46,954 nucleotides of DNA. Source: Nocardia jiangxiensis NBRC 101359. GTDB lineage: Bacteria; Actinomycetota; Actinomycetes; Mycobacteriales; Mycobacteriaceae. The notes beneath the pieces were generated by a model, which saw only the letters and a list, made by a program, of their open reading frames with translations, ran no database searches and was not told the DNA's origin. The DNA lies in contig NZ_BAGB01000059.1 in NCBI RefSeq assembly GCF_000308615.1, forward strand, positions 1-46,954, written 5' to 3'. Below, one piece after another: positions 34,566 through 43,079 of this stretch (position 1 is the stretch's first letter; each line of letters starts with the position of its first letter). Made by a program: the position numbers and the translations under genes.

Positions 34566-35612
34566 TCACGGGATCAGCACGGCGCGGCCGCGGATCTCGC
34601 CGCGATCGAGACGTTCGAACGCGGTGCGGCCCTCCTCCAGCGCGAAACGCTCCACCTCTACCCGCACTTTGCCCCGCTGTGCCAGCTCGACCGACGCGGC
34701 AAGGTCACTTCTGGTGCCCGCGTAGGACTTTCGCACTGTCGCACCCCAGGGCAGCCCCGGTCCCCCGGCGGGTCCGGCATCGATACCGGGTACCCCGCCG
34801 CCCAGGCCCACCATCCGGTACGCACCGTCGGGGGCCACCACCTGTACCGCCAGCGCCGCGGTCGAATCGGTGCCGACGAAGTCGAACACCGCCTCCGCGC
34901 CGCGCCCGCCGGTGCGTTCGAGGATGCGCGCGGCGGTCTCGTCGGTGGCCAGGATGCCCAGTGCGGCACCACAATCCGCGGCCAGATCCAGTTTGTCCTG
35001 CGCGATGTCGACCGCGATGACGCGGGCCGGGGTGACCGCCGTGAGAATCTGCACCGCCACGTGCCCGAGCCCGCCGATGCCGATGGCCACGGCGGTGGCC
35101 CCGGGTTGCAGTTGATCCATCGCGCCGCGAATGGCGTGATACGGGGTCAATGCGGCGTCGGCCAGCGGTGCGGCCTCGGCGAAATCCAGTTCGTCACCGA
35201 TGGCGACGAACGAATTCGCCGGTATCGCAACGTATTCCGCCATTCCTCCGTCCGGTCCCAGCCCCGGGCACGGCGGCATCGCGGTGCGACCCGCGGCCAG
35301 GCAGACGTTCTCCCGCCCCCGCACGCACTCCCGGCACACCCCACACGACCAGCACAGATAGACGATTCCGCGGTCACCGACGGCCAGTCCGTCGACCTCG
35401 GAACCGACCGCCTCGATGGTGCCCGCGATCTCGTGTCCCATGGTCAGCGGATCCTCGCGCATCGCGAACGGCAGGCTCAGCACATACGAATCCGAATGGC
35501 AGATACCGGCCGCGCCGACCCGCAGCAGCACTTCGGCCGGACCGATCTCGGGGATCGGAATCTCCCGCAGTTCCAGCGTGCCCGGCCCGGTCAGTTGCAG
35601 CGCACGCATCAT
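34566..35612 (-). CDS. Zinc-dependent alcohol dehydrogenase
   Basis: This 348-aa medium-chain dehydrogenase has the catalytic zinc ligands in GICHSDSY and GHEIAG. The structural zinc cysteines lie in CWSCGVCRECVRGRENVC. The Rossmann motif is GIGGLGHVAVQ, and IAVDIAQDKL has Asp after the second strand, which favours NAD+ over NADP+. Starts at ATG 35612 with GGAGCGAG just upstream (ATG 35609 is in frame); the longer ORF to 35732 is unrelated sequence. It precedes fadD. Conventional family; substrate not inferable. Confidence 0.9.
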   Translation of the reverse strand: MMRALQLTGPGTLELREIPIPEIGPAEVLLRVGAAGICHSDSYVLSLPFAMREDPLTMGHEIAGTIEAVGSEVDGLAVGDRGIVYLCWSCGVCRECVRGRENVCLAAGRTAMPPCPGLGPDGGMAEYVAIPANSFVAIGDELDFAEAAPLADAALTPYHAIRGAMDQLQPGATAVAIGIGGLGHVAVQILTAVTPARVIAVDIAQDKLDLAADCGAALGILATDETAARILERTGGRGAEAVFDFVGTDSTAALAVQVVAPDGAYRMVGLGGGVPGIDAGPAGGPGLPWGATVRKSYAGTRSDLAASVELAQRGKVRVEVERFALEEGRTAFERLDRGEIRGRAVLIP

Positions 35613-35765
35613 CTCGCTCCGTTCGCCGCACAGGGCAGCCGATCTGTGTCCAACTCGTTCTCCCGCTCGCCACGCGTGAGCTGAGGCACACGCTAACACT
35701 CGCCGGAGCGGCCACCGCCCACCCGTGCGCACCTTCCCGCTGACCGGGACAGCTGGTGGACAACG

Positions 35766-36101
35766 CTATTTCGGCGGGAGGCTGCGGGCGTATTCGACGC
35801 CGCGATCGACCAACTGCTGCAGGGCCGCGTCGTCGTGGACGATGTCGGTGTCCACTCGCAGCCAGTTCTTCATCTCCCGGCCGCCCATGACCATCGGGGT
35901 CACGCCAGCGCCAGCGATGAGCGACGCCGCCAGAGCCGGATCGACCCGGACCATCAGCCCGCCCTGCCCACTGGCCGCGACCGCCATATTGCCGCCGATC
36001 AGGAAGGCCAGGCCACCGAACATCTTCTTCTCGGCCGCCTCGGGCAACGCGGGACCCAGCAGATCCCGAATCCGGTCGGCCAACTCCTCGTCGTAAGCCA
36101 T
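35766..36101 (-). CDS. TfoX/Sxy N-terminal domain protein
   Basis: This 111-aa protein has the TfoX-N pattern (MAYDEELADRIRDLL, KKMFGGLAFLIGGNMAV, LMVRVDP, WLRVDTD). The domain is found in the competence regulator Sxy, but single-domain actinobacterial members have no proven role. ATG 36101 begins the family homology; the upstream ATG at 36116 adds five residues only. It is transcribed in the same direction as the ADH-fadD pair, 153 bp upstream of ADH. Confidence 0.87.
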   Translation of the reverse strand: MAYDEELADRIRDLLGPALPEAAEKKMFGGLAFLIGGNMAVAASGQGGLMVRVDPALAASLIAGAGVTPMVMGGREMKNWLRVDTDIVHDDAALQQLVDRGVEYARSLPPK

Positions 36102-36146
36102 ACCGCATTGTGGCACCCACCACCGACAAAATCCCTGGGGAAGCGC

Positions 36147-36254
36147 TCAGGGCTGGGCGGCCCACTCCCGCAGTCGGGCGACCGGGGCTGCTTGCATGAG
36201 CGCGCGGGACTGGTCGGTCAGGTAGGTCACCGCCGCACTCCACCGAACGCTCAC
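36147..36254 (-). CDS. Possible 35-aa ORF overlapping the mycolyltransferase stop
   Basis: GTG 36254 overlaps the esterase stop (GTGTGA). It encodes VSVRWSAAVTYLTDQSRAL followed by MQAAPVARLREWAAQP. The peptide is amphipathic and helical with good codon usage but no family resemblance. It may be a short coupled gene or the tail of a lost gene. Low confidence. Confidence 0.25.
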   Translation of the reverse strand: MSVRWSAAVTYLTDQSRALMQAAPVARLREWAAQP

Positions 36255-37228
36255 ACCCCCAGCGCGGCGGCGAACACCGGCCAGGAATTGTGCAGGTCGT
36301 CCTGCCAGTACGGCCAGGCGTGGGTTCCGGCGTGGTAGAACTCGGTGGCCGGAATACCCAGTGCGGCAAGTCGATTGGTGAGTGTGCGCGTGCAGTTGTG
36401 CACCACGCCCTCCATCGCGCCGCCGATCGAGAGGCGGTTGCCGAGGGTGAGCGGATTGCCGCCGATGGACGGGTCGGCCAGCGTATCGTGCACGCCCGCA
36501 CTGCCGTTGCCGGAGGAGATGTACATCGCGACACCCCGCAACCGGGCGGCATTGACGACCGGATCATGCGCCGACCATGCGGCACTGGCCGGTCCGCCCC
36601 ACATGTTCGTGGCGTTCGCGCCGAACGTCGCCAGCTGCGAGTACACCAGGGCCCGCGAGCCCGGATCGCTCGTGCTCGTGCATCCGCTGTAGACACCGGC
36701 GGCCTGGTACATCCCGGGCGCCTCGATCGCCAGATCCAGCGCCGAGGTCCCCGACATCGACACTCCCGCAACGGCATTGCGGCCGGTGGTGTGGAAACGC
36801 GCATTCAACAGCGGCGGCAGTTCGCGGATCAGGAAGGTGGACCATTCGTTGCGCCCCATCGCGGGATCGTCCGCGATCCAATCGGTGTAGTAACTGGCCC
36901 TACCACCGATCGGCACGACCACGTTGACGGGCTTGTCGGCGAAGAATCGAGCGGCATCGGTGCGCACATTCCACGGGCCGCCGTCCTCACCCCCGTCGAC
37001 GGCATTGAGCAGGTACAGCGTGGGCGCGGGGCGATCGGGATGCGACATCCACAGGGTGATCGGCCGGTTCATCGCCGGGGAATACACGACCACCTGGTAC
37101 TGCTGCCCGCCCAATGGCCGCACATCGAGAATGGCGGGCCCCTTACCGGCGTCGGCTGCCGCGACAACCGGGACGAAAGTAGCAATCACGGCAAACAGGA
37201 CGAAAAGGCAGTGCAGACGCCGACGCAT
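36251..37228 (-). CDS. Secreted antigen-85-type mycolyltransferase / esterase
   Basis: This 325-aa exported alpha/beta hydrolase of the esterase-D/Ag85 family has a Sec signal peptide (MRRRLHCLFVLFAVIATF, cleavage near AAADA, 22-26) and a nucleophile elbow GVSMSG with Ser157. The late catalytic His lies in GTHAWPYW. Ag85-like enzymes transfer mycolates to trehalose or arabinogalactan in the envelope. The usual N-terminal strand (RPLGGQQYQVVVYSPAM) and the NAVDGGEDGGPW loop are present. It lies 39 bp downstream of the NRPS-coupled 90-aa protein, so it may be in the same transcription unit, suggesting a link with the NRPS product or envelope; that is inference. Confidence 0.92.
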   Translation of the reverse strand: MRRRLHCLFVLFAVIATFVPVVAAADAGKGPAILDVRPLGGQQYQVVVYSPAMNRPITLWMSHPDRPAPTLYLLNAVDGGEDGGPWNVRTDAARFFADKPVNVVVPIGGRASYYTDWIADDPAMGRNEWSTFLIRELPPLLNARFHTTGRNAVAGVSMSGTSALDLAIEAPGMYQAAGVYSGCTSTSDPGSRALVYSQLATFGANATNMWGGPASAAWSAHDPVVNAARLRGVAMYISSGNGSAGVHDTLADPSIGGNPLTLGNRLSIGGAMEGVVHNCTRTLTNRLAALGIPATEFYHAGTHAWPYWQDDLHNSWPVFAAALGV

Positions 37229-37267
37229 CTTTGCAGTATGCCTCGAGCAGGTGGCCTTTCGCCCACA

Positions 37268-37540
37268 TCAGCGAGCGTGTTCATCGCGGGCGTGCGCCCG
37301 CAGCGCGGTTATGTCCGCCACCGCCGCACCCTCGACCAGCATCCGGTTGGCTATCGCCCAGCGCAATCGGCGCGGCAGGTCCGGCGCGAGAAGGGTGAAG
37401 TAGGCGTACAGCCAGTCGGCGCCACCGGCCAGGAAGGGGAAGTCGGCGCCCCACCGCACACCGGTACGGTCACCGGTTCTCGCCAACCCACACGGACTTC
37501 GCGGGTCCTGTTGTGCGGCAGGGTCTTCTGAGGAAATCAT
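37268..37540 (-). CDS. 90-aa hypothetical protein coupled to the NRPS
   Basis: This small protein starts at ATG 37540, whose A-T-G-A overlaps the NRPS stop by 4 bp, a classic coupling arrangement. It begins MISSEDPAAQQDPRSPCG. The C-terminal two thirds look folded: WGADFPFLAGGADWLYAYF, then APDLPRRLRWAIANRMLVEG and ALRAHARDEHAR, probably helical with an aromatic patch. I recognise no family (it is not MbtH: no NxExQxSxWP pattern). It could be an accessory or carrier-interacting protein. The longer ORF to 37669 overlaps the NRPS thioesterase and is rejected. Confidence 0.7.
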   Translation of the reverse strand: MISSEDPAAQQDPRSPCGLARTGDRTGVRWGADFPFLAGGADWLYAYFTLLAPDLPRRLRWAIANRMLVEGAAVADITALRAHARDEHAR

Positions 37541-40500
37541 GTCGACAGCCCGAGTAGATGCGAAGCCAGCAGGGGGCCGATGACCTCCACCACATCGGAA
37601 TTGGTGAGCTGTGCGTGGGCGGCCGGGACGGGATGTTCGATCAGCGCACCGGTCACATATGGCTGCCACAAGTCCACGCCGATCGGTGCGGTCACACCGC
37701 GGGTCGCCGAGAAGTACAGCAGGTCACCGTCGTACACCCCCGGACGGTAGCCGTGCGAGAGACGTACACATTCGACATAGCCGCGATGCAGCCGGGTCAG
37801 ATGCGCCGCGGTCAGACCCGCGCCGAAACTCGTTCCGGCTGCGGCGAACTCGGCCGCGGCATCGGCCGCGGTCAGGTCGGCCGGCGCATCGCCGTCCTCG
37901 GGTTCGTCACCGAGCAGATGGGTGAGCAGATCGCGCATCCGCGGCGTCGGCGGAGGTGGTGTGCCGTCGGGAAATACGATGCTGTCCAGCATCGCGAGAA
38001 CTGCTACGGCACAACCGCGTGCACGCAGGCGCACGGCGACGGCATGGGCGATCTGCCCACCCAGCGACCAGCCGAGCAGATGGTACGGCCCCTGCGGCTG
38101 AATCCGGAGTATGTGCGCGACATAGCGATCGGCGAGATCATCGATCGTGACGGCCGAATCCGGTTCCCGCTCCGGGCCGATCCCCTGCAGGCCGAACACC
38201 GGACGATCGGTGAAGTATCGCGCCAGCCCCGCATAACACCAGGCCAGCGGCACCGCGGAATGGATGCAGAACAGCGGCGGCGCGAAACCGCCGCGACGCA
38301 GCGCCAGGACCGCACCGAGTCCGTCCTCGGTCTGCGCACCGCCCCGATGACCGGCGATCCGCTCGGCCAGCTCGCCCACGGTCGGGCTGGTGTAGAGCCA
38401 CCGCACGGTCACCTGAGCATCCGTCGCGGCGGCCAGATCGGCCGAAAGTGTCACTCCCACCAGCGAATTGCCGCCCAGTTCGAAGAAGTCGTCATCGAGA
38501 CCGACGCGCGGCACCCCCAGTGCCGCGGCGAAGCATTCGGCAACCCGCTGTTGCAGAACGGATTCCGGTGCCCGGTAGGGCCGCTGCACCTGGGCCGGAA
38601 TCGCGAGCGCGGCCCGATCGACCTTGCCGTGCGCGGTGACCGGAAGCCGGTCCAGGCTCACCAGCTGGGCGGGCACCATGGCCGAGGGCAGCACCTCGCG
38701 CAGACTCCCGACGATCGCCGCCGGATCCGCCTCGACTCCCTGGGCCGCAACGAAATAGCCGATCAGCCGAGGCCCCGAAGGTCCGTCGGCGACGGCGACC
38801 GCCGCCTGTGCCACCTGCGGTGAGGCGGTCAGCGCGGCCTCGACCTCGGCTGGTTCGATCCGTCGTCCACGCACGCTGAGCTGCTCGTCGACGCGACCTA
38901 GGAATTCCAGAGTCCGATCCATCTCCGCGCGGACGAGATCCCCGGTGCGGTACAGGCGTTCGCCGGGACGGAAAGGATCGGCGACGAACCGCTCGGCCGT
39001 CGCACCCGGCCTGCCCAGATATCCCTGCGCGACCCCCGGGCCACCGAGATACAGCTCGCCGCGAGTGCCCGGCGGCACCGGCCGCAGGGCGGAATCGAGC
39101 ACCAGCGCCCGCACACCCGGCAGCGCCCGTCCGATCGTCACCGGGCCGCTGGCCCGCAACGGATCGGATTGCGTTGCCATGACCGTGGTTTCGGTCGGCC
39201 CGTACCCGTTGAACAGGCGCAGCGGGGTCGCCCAGCGACGCACGAGTTCGGGCGGGCACACCTCCCCACCCACCACTGCCACACACAGGCCGGGCACCTG
39301 CCACGGCTCCAGGGTCGCCAATACCGCGGGTGTGGTGAGGAAATGGGTGATCGCGGCGCCGTTCAGCAGATCCGCCAGCGCACCTCCGGCAACCACCGTC
39401 GTCGGTTCGATCACCAGCCGCGCACCGGCCGCGAAGGCGGCGAGCAGTTCGAGCAGATGTGCGTCGAAGGAGGGCGCATGTGCGTGCAGTACGCGCGAAT
39501 CCCGGTTCACCCCATGGTGTTCGACGAGATGATCGGTCAACGCCCCCATGCCCGCATGACCGACGACGACGCCCTTCGGTGTTCCGCTCGTGCCCGAGGT
39601 GTAGATCAGATAGGCCGGATGCCGCACGTCCAGCGGGCGATTCCGGTCGGCATCGGAGACCGGATGTGCGTCACGATGCTCGGCACGCGCCACGGTCGCG
39701 GGATCGTCCAGCACCAGCCAATCCACCGCACCGGGCAGCTCCTCGCGCACGGACCGCACCGTAATCCCCAGGCGTGCACCGGAATCCGCCGCAATCGCCG
39801 CGATCCGACGCGCCGGATCGGCCGGATCCACCGGAACGAAGGCCGCACCCGCCCGCGCCACCGCGCAGACCGCGAGCACCGACTCCAGCGATCGCGGTGT
39901 GGCCACCATCACGAAAACGCCGGGGCCCGCGCCGAATTCGATCAGCTCGCGGGTCCAGCGGTTGCACAGCCGTTCCCATTCGCCGCCGGTCCAGGTGTGC
40001 GCACCCGCCTGCACCGCGATCCGGTCGGGTGCACCCTGCCAGCGCAGCAGATCCGCCAGCACACGATCCGCGCGTACCTCCGGAACCTCCGGGAGCACGC
40101 GCGGCGGATCCAGCGTCCGGACGACGCGATCCGGTGCGGCGGAGAGGAATCGGTCCAGGTAGTCCAGGAATCGGTGATGATGCCAGTGCAGCGCCGCCGC
40201 GGAGTACAGCGCCGGATTGGCCTGCATGCCGATGGTGGCGCTGCGCTCGTCGGGCCCGAGTTGATAGCCGTTGACGAGCAGATCCTCCACCGGACCCAGC
40301 GACAGCGGCCGAACCTGACCGGTCACTGCGCTCATCCGCAACGGTTCGACGAAGCCGAGCACATTGAGCACCGGGCCGAATCCGCCTCGGGTCACCTGTG
40401 ATTCGCCGCGATCACGCTGCATGTCCTCGTACCGGTAGCGCTGATGGCGCAGTGCGCCGATCACCCGCGCCCGGACCTGCCCGATCATCTCCTGCAGCGT

Positions 40501-41427
40501 CAGATCGCCGATCCCGTGGAGCCGCAACGGAACCACATTCGACACCGACCCCGCCGACCGGCGCAGCGCCGCGGTCGGCCGGGCAGCGACCGGCAGCGAC
40601 ACCATCACCTCGTCGACCCCGAGGGCCGCGGCCAGATAGCAGGAGAAGGCGGTGACGACCAGTTCGGCGAAGCTCGCACCGGTCCGTTCGCGTGCGGCGG
40701 CAAGGTGTGCCGCGGTCGCGGCCGACATCGTCGCCTCGACGCGATGCGGCTGCGGCGCGGGCACGGCCGAACGTCCCGCCAGGCCCGCGCAGTGCAGCGG
40801 GCCGGACAATTGCGCACGCCAGTACTCACGATCCACGCTCGCGCGCGCGGAATTCCGGTACGCGCGTTCGTCATCGAGCAGTTCCGGAATCGTCAGAGGC
40901 CGCCGTCGGTCCGAAACCGATTGTGCGGCCGGACTTTCCCCATCGTTGTACAGCTCGGCCGTGCGATGCAGGATGGCCGCGGCCCCGACCCCGTCGAGCA
41001 CCATGTGATGACTGCGCAGATACAGCAGATGCCGCGCCGCGTCCACCCGGTACAGATTCGCCACGGTGATCGGACCCGCGATCAAATCGACGGGTGCGCC
41101 ATGGTCTTTCTCCATCGCCGCGCGGGCTTCACCGACCGGATCGGGACGACCGAGGAGATCGTGGCAGGGCACGACGCCGAATACGTCCGGATCCAGGATC
41201 TGCCGCGGCCCGTCGGGATCGGGCACGAATCGCACATGCGGAGACTGCAATTCCCACGCCGCGCGGGCAATGGCGCTCCGCAGCAGCTCGAGATCGAGCG
41301 GCCCGGCCAGATCCAGGTACATGGCAACGGTATTGGGCACGTCGGGATACAGCTGCTGTGCCACCCACCATCGCCATTGGGCGGCCGACAACGGGAATTC
41401 ACCGGTGCCGATCCCGGCTGACCGCAC
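37537..41427 (-). CDS. Single-module nonribosomal peptide synthetase (C-A-T-TE)
   Basis: This 1296-aa protein has a condensation domain (HHMVLDG at 140-146), an adenylation domain (YTSGTSGTPKGV, GYGPTETT, YRTGDL, RLIGYF, LPVTAHGKVDR core motifs), a carrier domain (DDFFELGGNSLVG, phosphopantetheine Ser988) and a thioesterase (GWSLGGQ, Ser1121). By hand alignment to GrsA the adenylation code reads D-A-L-L-V-G-G-V-M-K, a hydrophobic pocket; I do not assign an amino acid. With no upstream module, the N-terminal C domain should take an acyl or aminoacyl donor in trans, then TE releases the product. GTG 41427 has AGGAGG 4 nt upstream. It heads a cluster with the coupled 90-aa protein and a mycolyltransferase. 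Confidence 0.93.
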   Translation of the reverse strand: MRSAGIGTGEFPLSAAQWRWWVAQQLYPDVPNTVAMYLDLAGPLDLELLRSAIARAAWELQSPHVRFVPDPDGPRQILDPDVFGVVPCHDLLGRPDPVGEARAAMEKDHGAPVDLIAGPITVANLYRVDAARHLLYLRSHHMVLDGVGAAAILHRTAELYNDGESPAAQSVSDRRRPLTIPELLDDERAYRNSARASVDREYWRAQLSGPLHCAGLAGRSAVPAPQPHRVEATMSAATAAHLAAARERTGASFAELVVTAFSCYLAAALGVDEVMVSLPVAARPTAALRRSAGSVSNVVPLRLHGIGDLTLQEMIGQVRARVIGALRHQRYRYEDMQRDRGESQVTRGGFGPVLNVLGFVEPLRMSAVTGQVRPLSLGPVEDLLVNGYQLGPDERSATIGMQANPALYSAAALHWHHHRFLDYLDRFLSAAPDRVVRTLDPPRVLPEVPEVRADRVLADLLRWQGAPDRIAVQAGAHTWTGGEWERLCNRWTRELIEFGAGPGVFVMVATPRSLESVLAVCAVARAGAAFVPVDPADPARRIAAIAADSGARLGITVRSVREELPGAVDWLVLDDPATVARAEHRDAHPVSDADRNRPLDVRHPAYLIYTSGTSGTPKGVVVGHAGMGALTDHLVEHHGVNRDSRVLHAHAPSFDAHLLELLAAFAAGARLVIEPTTVVAGGALADLLNGAAITHFLTTPAVLATLEPWQVPGLCVAVVGGEVCPPELVRRWATPLRLFNGYGPTETTVMATQSDPLRASGPVTIGRALPGVRALVLDSALRPVPPGTRGELYLGGPGVAQGYLGRPGATAERFVADPFRPGERLYRTGDLVRAEMDRTLEFLGRVDEQLSVRGRRIEPAEVEAALTASPQVAQAAVAVADGPSGPRLIGYFVAAQGVEADPAAIVGSLREVLPSAMVPAQLVSLDRLPVTAHGKVDRAALAIPAQVQRPYRAPESVLQQRVAECFAAALGVPRVGLDDDFFELGGNSLVGVTLSADLAAATDAQVTVRWLYTSPTVGELAERIAGHRGGAQTEDGLGAVLALRRGGFAPPLFCIHSAVPLAWCYAGLARYFTDRPVFGLQGIGPEREPDSAVTIDDLADRYVAHILRIQPQGPYHLLGWSLGGQIAHAVAVRLRARGCAVAVLAMLDSIVFPDGTPPPPTPRMRDLLTHLLGDEPEDGDAPADLTAADAAAEFAAAGTSFGAGLTAAHLTRLHRGYVECVRLSHGYRPGVYDGDLLYFSATRGVTAPIGVDLWQPYVTGALIEHPVPAAHAQLTNSDVVEVIGPLLASHLLGLST

Positions 41428-41535
41428 TCGCCCTCCTCGTATCCGGATGCACACTGGACGATTCCGGGCAAACCTACGGCATTCGCTCCGTCGTGGGTGG
41501 GTAATCCGAGCGGGTCGTCGGTTTCCAGGCGAGTA

Positions 41536-41566
41536 TCGGTCGCATCCGCACACCGGATGCGACCGA
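41536..41566 (-). terminator. Hairpin after the PhnB-like VOC gene
   Basis: A perfect 13-bp inverted repeat, TCGGTCGCATCCG / CGGATGCGACCGA, with loop CACAC lies between the VOC stop (41588) and the NRPS start, so it probably ends transcription from upstream and separates the NRPS promoter. Confidence 0.6.
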
Positions 41567-41587
41567 GTGGTCCCGCTGAGCGCGTGC

Positions 41588-42034
41588 TCAGCCGCGCAGG
41601 TGCGCCTCCCGCAGACCGGGCAGGTCGATCTTGGACATGCCGTTCAGCGCGGCACCCACCGCGGCGGCATGCTCACCGCCCAGCAGTTCCGGCAGTTCGG
41701 ACGGGACGACCTGCCAGGACAGTCCGTACCGGTCGGTCAGCCACCCGCAGGGACCGGGCTTGCCGTCGGTGGTCAGGGCCGCCCACAGCCGGTCGACCTC
41801 GTCCTGACCGTCCACCAGGACCTGGATGGATGCCGCATCGGTGTGCGGATGTCCGGGGCCGCCGTTCATCAGCGTGACCGCGTGACCGGCCAGCTCGAGC
41901 GTCACGACGAAGGCCGAGCCGTCCGCGTTGCGGGTGATGCCGGTGATGTGTGAATCCGGAACCGCCGCGGTGTAGAACTCCGCGGCCTGCTCGGCCTCGC
42001 TGTCGAACCAGATGAAGGTGCTGACGCTGGTCAT
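41588..42034 (-). CDS. PhnB-like VOC superfamily protein
   Basis: This 148-aa protein belongs to the VOC superfamily of the 3-demethylubiquinone-9 3-methyltransferase-like/PhnB type: begins MTSVSTFIWFDSEAEQAAEFY, with LMNGGPG and LTTDGKPGPCGWLTDRYGLSW typical of the group. The reaction is not known. ATG 42034 has a GAGGAG 6 nt upstream. The longer ORF upstream, running to 43099, reads through the XRE gene in a different frame and is rejected. Confidence 0.9.
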   Translation of the reverse strand: MTSVSTFIWFDSEAEQAAEFYTAAVPDSHITGITRNADGSAFVVTLELAGHAVTLMNGGPGHPHTDAASIQVLVDGQDEVDRLWAALTTDGKPGPCGWLTDRYGLSWQVVPSELPELLGGEHAAAVGAALNGMSKIDLPGLREAHLRG

Positions 42035-42126
42035 GATGTGCTCCTCGGGTGAAGTGAACCTGCTGTCATCCTTCGGTCGGAGCCGACCGCCACGATTCGA
42101 CACATCCTCGCGAATTTTTTCGAATC

Positions 42127-42960
42127 TCACTCCGCGCACAGCCGGTCCAGCGCCGACTGACTCTCCGGGTCCACCGCCCGATAGATCACCAGCCGCTGAT
42201 CGGGATCCTGCAACGGCATCAACACCTCGAACTGCACGGCCATCCGCCCGACCTCCGGATGCCGCAGCACCTTGGTGCCGCGACCGTTCACCCGGACGTC
42301 GCGCTGATCCCACATCGTCGCGAATTCCGTATCGGCCGCGATGAATTCGGCGATCAGATCGGCCAGCACCTGATCCTCGGGATGGGCGGCCCAGGCCGCA
42401 CGCAGATCCGCGATCCCTTCGCGCAGAATGGTTTCCCGGTCGACGTAGAACCCGTCCCGCATCCGCGGATGCATCAGGCACATCCACATCGAATTGCGCT
42501 GACGCGGCGGCAATTTCTCGAAATCCACCAGCACGCGGGACATTTCGTGATTCCAGGCCAGAATGTCGTAGCGGTGGTTGACCAGCATCGCCGGCAGCGG
42601 CGCGAGATCGGCCACCAAGCGGACCAGCGCCGGGTCCGCGGTGCTCGCGGGCTTGCCGATCGCGGGTGCGCGCTGCTGGGCCAGATCGAACAGATATGCG
42701 CGCTCGTCGGGAGCCAGGCGCAACGCACCGGCCAACGCCTCGAGCACCTCGGCCGAGGGACGCAGGCCGCGGCCCTGTTCCAGACGCACGACGTAATCGG
42801 TGCTGACCCCCGCCAGTTCGGCGACCTCCTCGCGACGCAGCCCCGGGGTGCGCCGGGAATGCCGACGTTGCGGCAGGCCGAAATCGCGCGGGTCCAGGCG
42901 CTCGCGCCGGGCTCGCAGAAAGGCGGCCAATTCCTGGGTGGTATCCACGGTGTGCGTCAT
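42127..42960 (-). CDS. XRE-family regulator with MmyB-like ligand domain
   Basis: This roughly 277-aa regulator has an N-terminal helix-turn-helix (RRTPGLRREEVAELAGVSTDYVVRLEQGR, residues about 37-65, quoted here only as landmark GVSTDYVVRLEQG) and a C-terminal MmyB-type ligand-binding domain (PAMLVNHRYDILAWN, FEKLPPRQRN, MWDQRDVRVNGRGTK). Start uncertain: ATG 42960 (spacing 9 from AGGA) or ATG 42966. It diverges from the aldo/keto reductase gene; proteins of this type commonly repress the adjacent oxidoreductase. An inverted repeat 42970-42987 lies directly in front of the start. Confidence 0.92.
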   Translation of the reverse strand: MTHTVDTTQELAAFLRARRERLDPRDFGLPQRRHSRRTPGLRREEVAELAGVSTDYVVRLEQGRGLRPSAEVLEALAGALRLAPDERAYLFDLAQQRAPAIGKPASTADPALVRLVADLAPLPAMLVNHRYDILAWNHEMSRVLVDFEKLPPRQRNSMWMCLMHPRMRDGFYVDRETILREGIADLRAAWAAHPEDQVLADLIAEFIAADTEFATMWDQRDVRVNGRGTKVLRHPEVGRMAVQFEVLMPLQDPDQRLVIYRAVDPESQSALDRLCAE

Positions 42961-42969
42961 CGCCATCGA

Positions 42970-42987
42970 TCCTACGGCCGGGTAGGA
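42970..42987. promoter_or_regulatory. Inverted repeat, candidate operator of the XRE regulator
   Basis: TCCTAC-GGCCGG-GTAGGA is a perfect 6-6-6 dyad between the divergent XRE and aldo/keto reductase genes. Another TCCTA half site follows at 42994. It could control both genes. Inferred from sequence only. Confidence 0.45.
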
Positions 42988-43079
42988 CCGGCGTTCCTAG
43001 GCAAAACTCTCCCTTAACCACACTCGTCCCGCGCAACAGACTGGTTCTCGACATCGGATCACGAGTACAGGAGAACAAG

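Noticed and set aside
32834..35020. Plus-strand ORF of 728 codons over fadD and the alcohol dehydrogenase
   Set aside because: Crosses two recognisable genes on the other strand and ends in low-complexity Arg/Pro sequence.
41428..41535. Iron-box search in front of the NRPS
   Set aside because: No IdeR-like palindrome was seen, so I do not claim a siderophore role.
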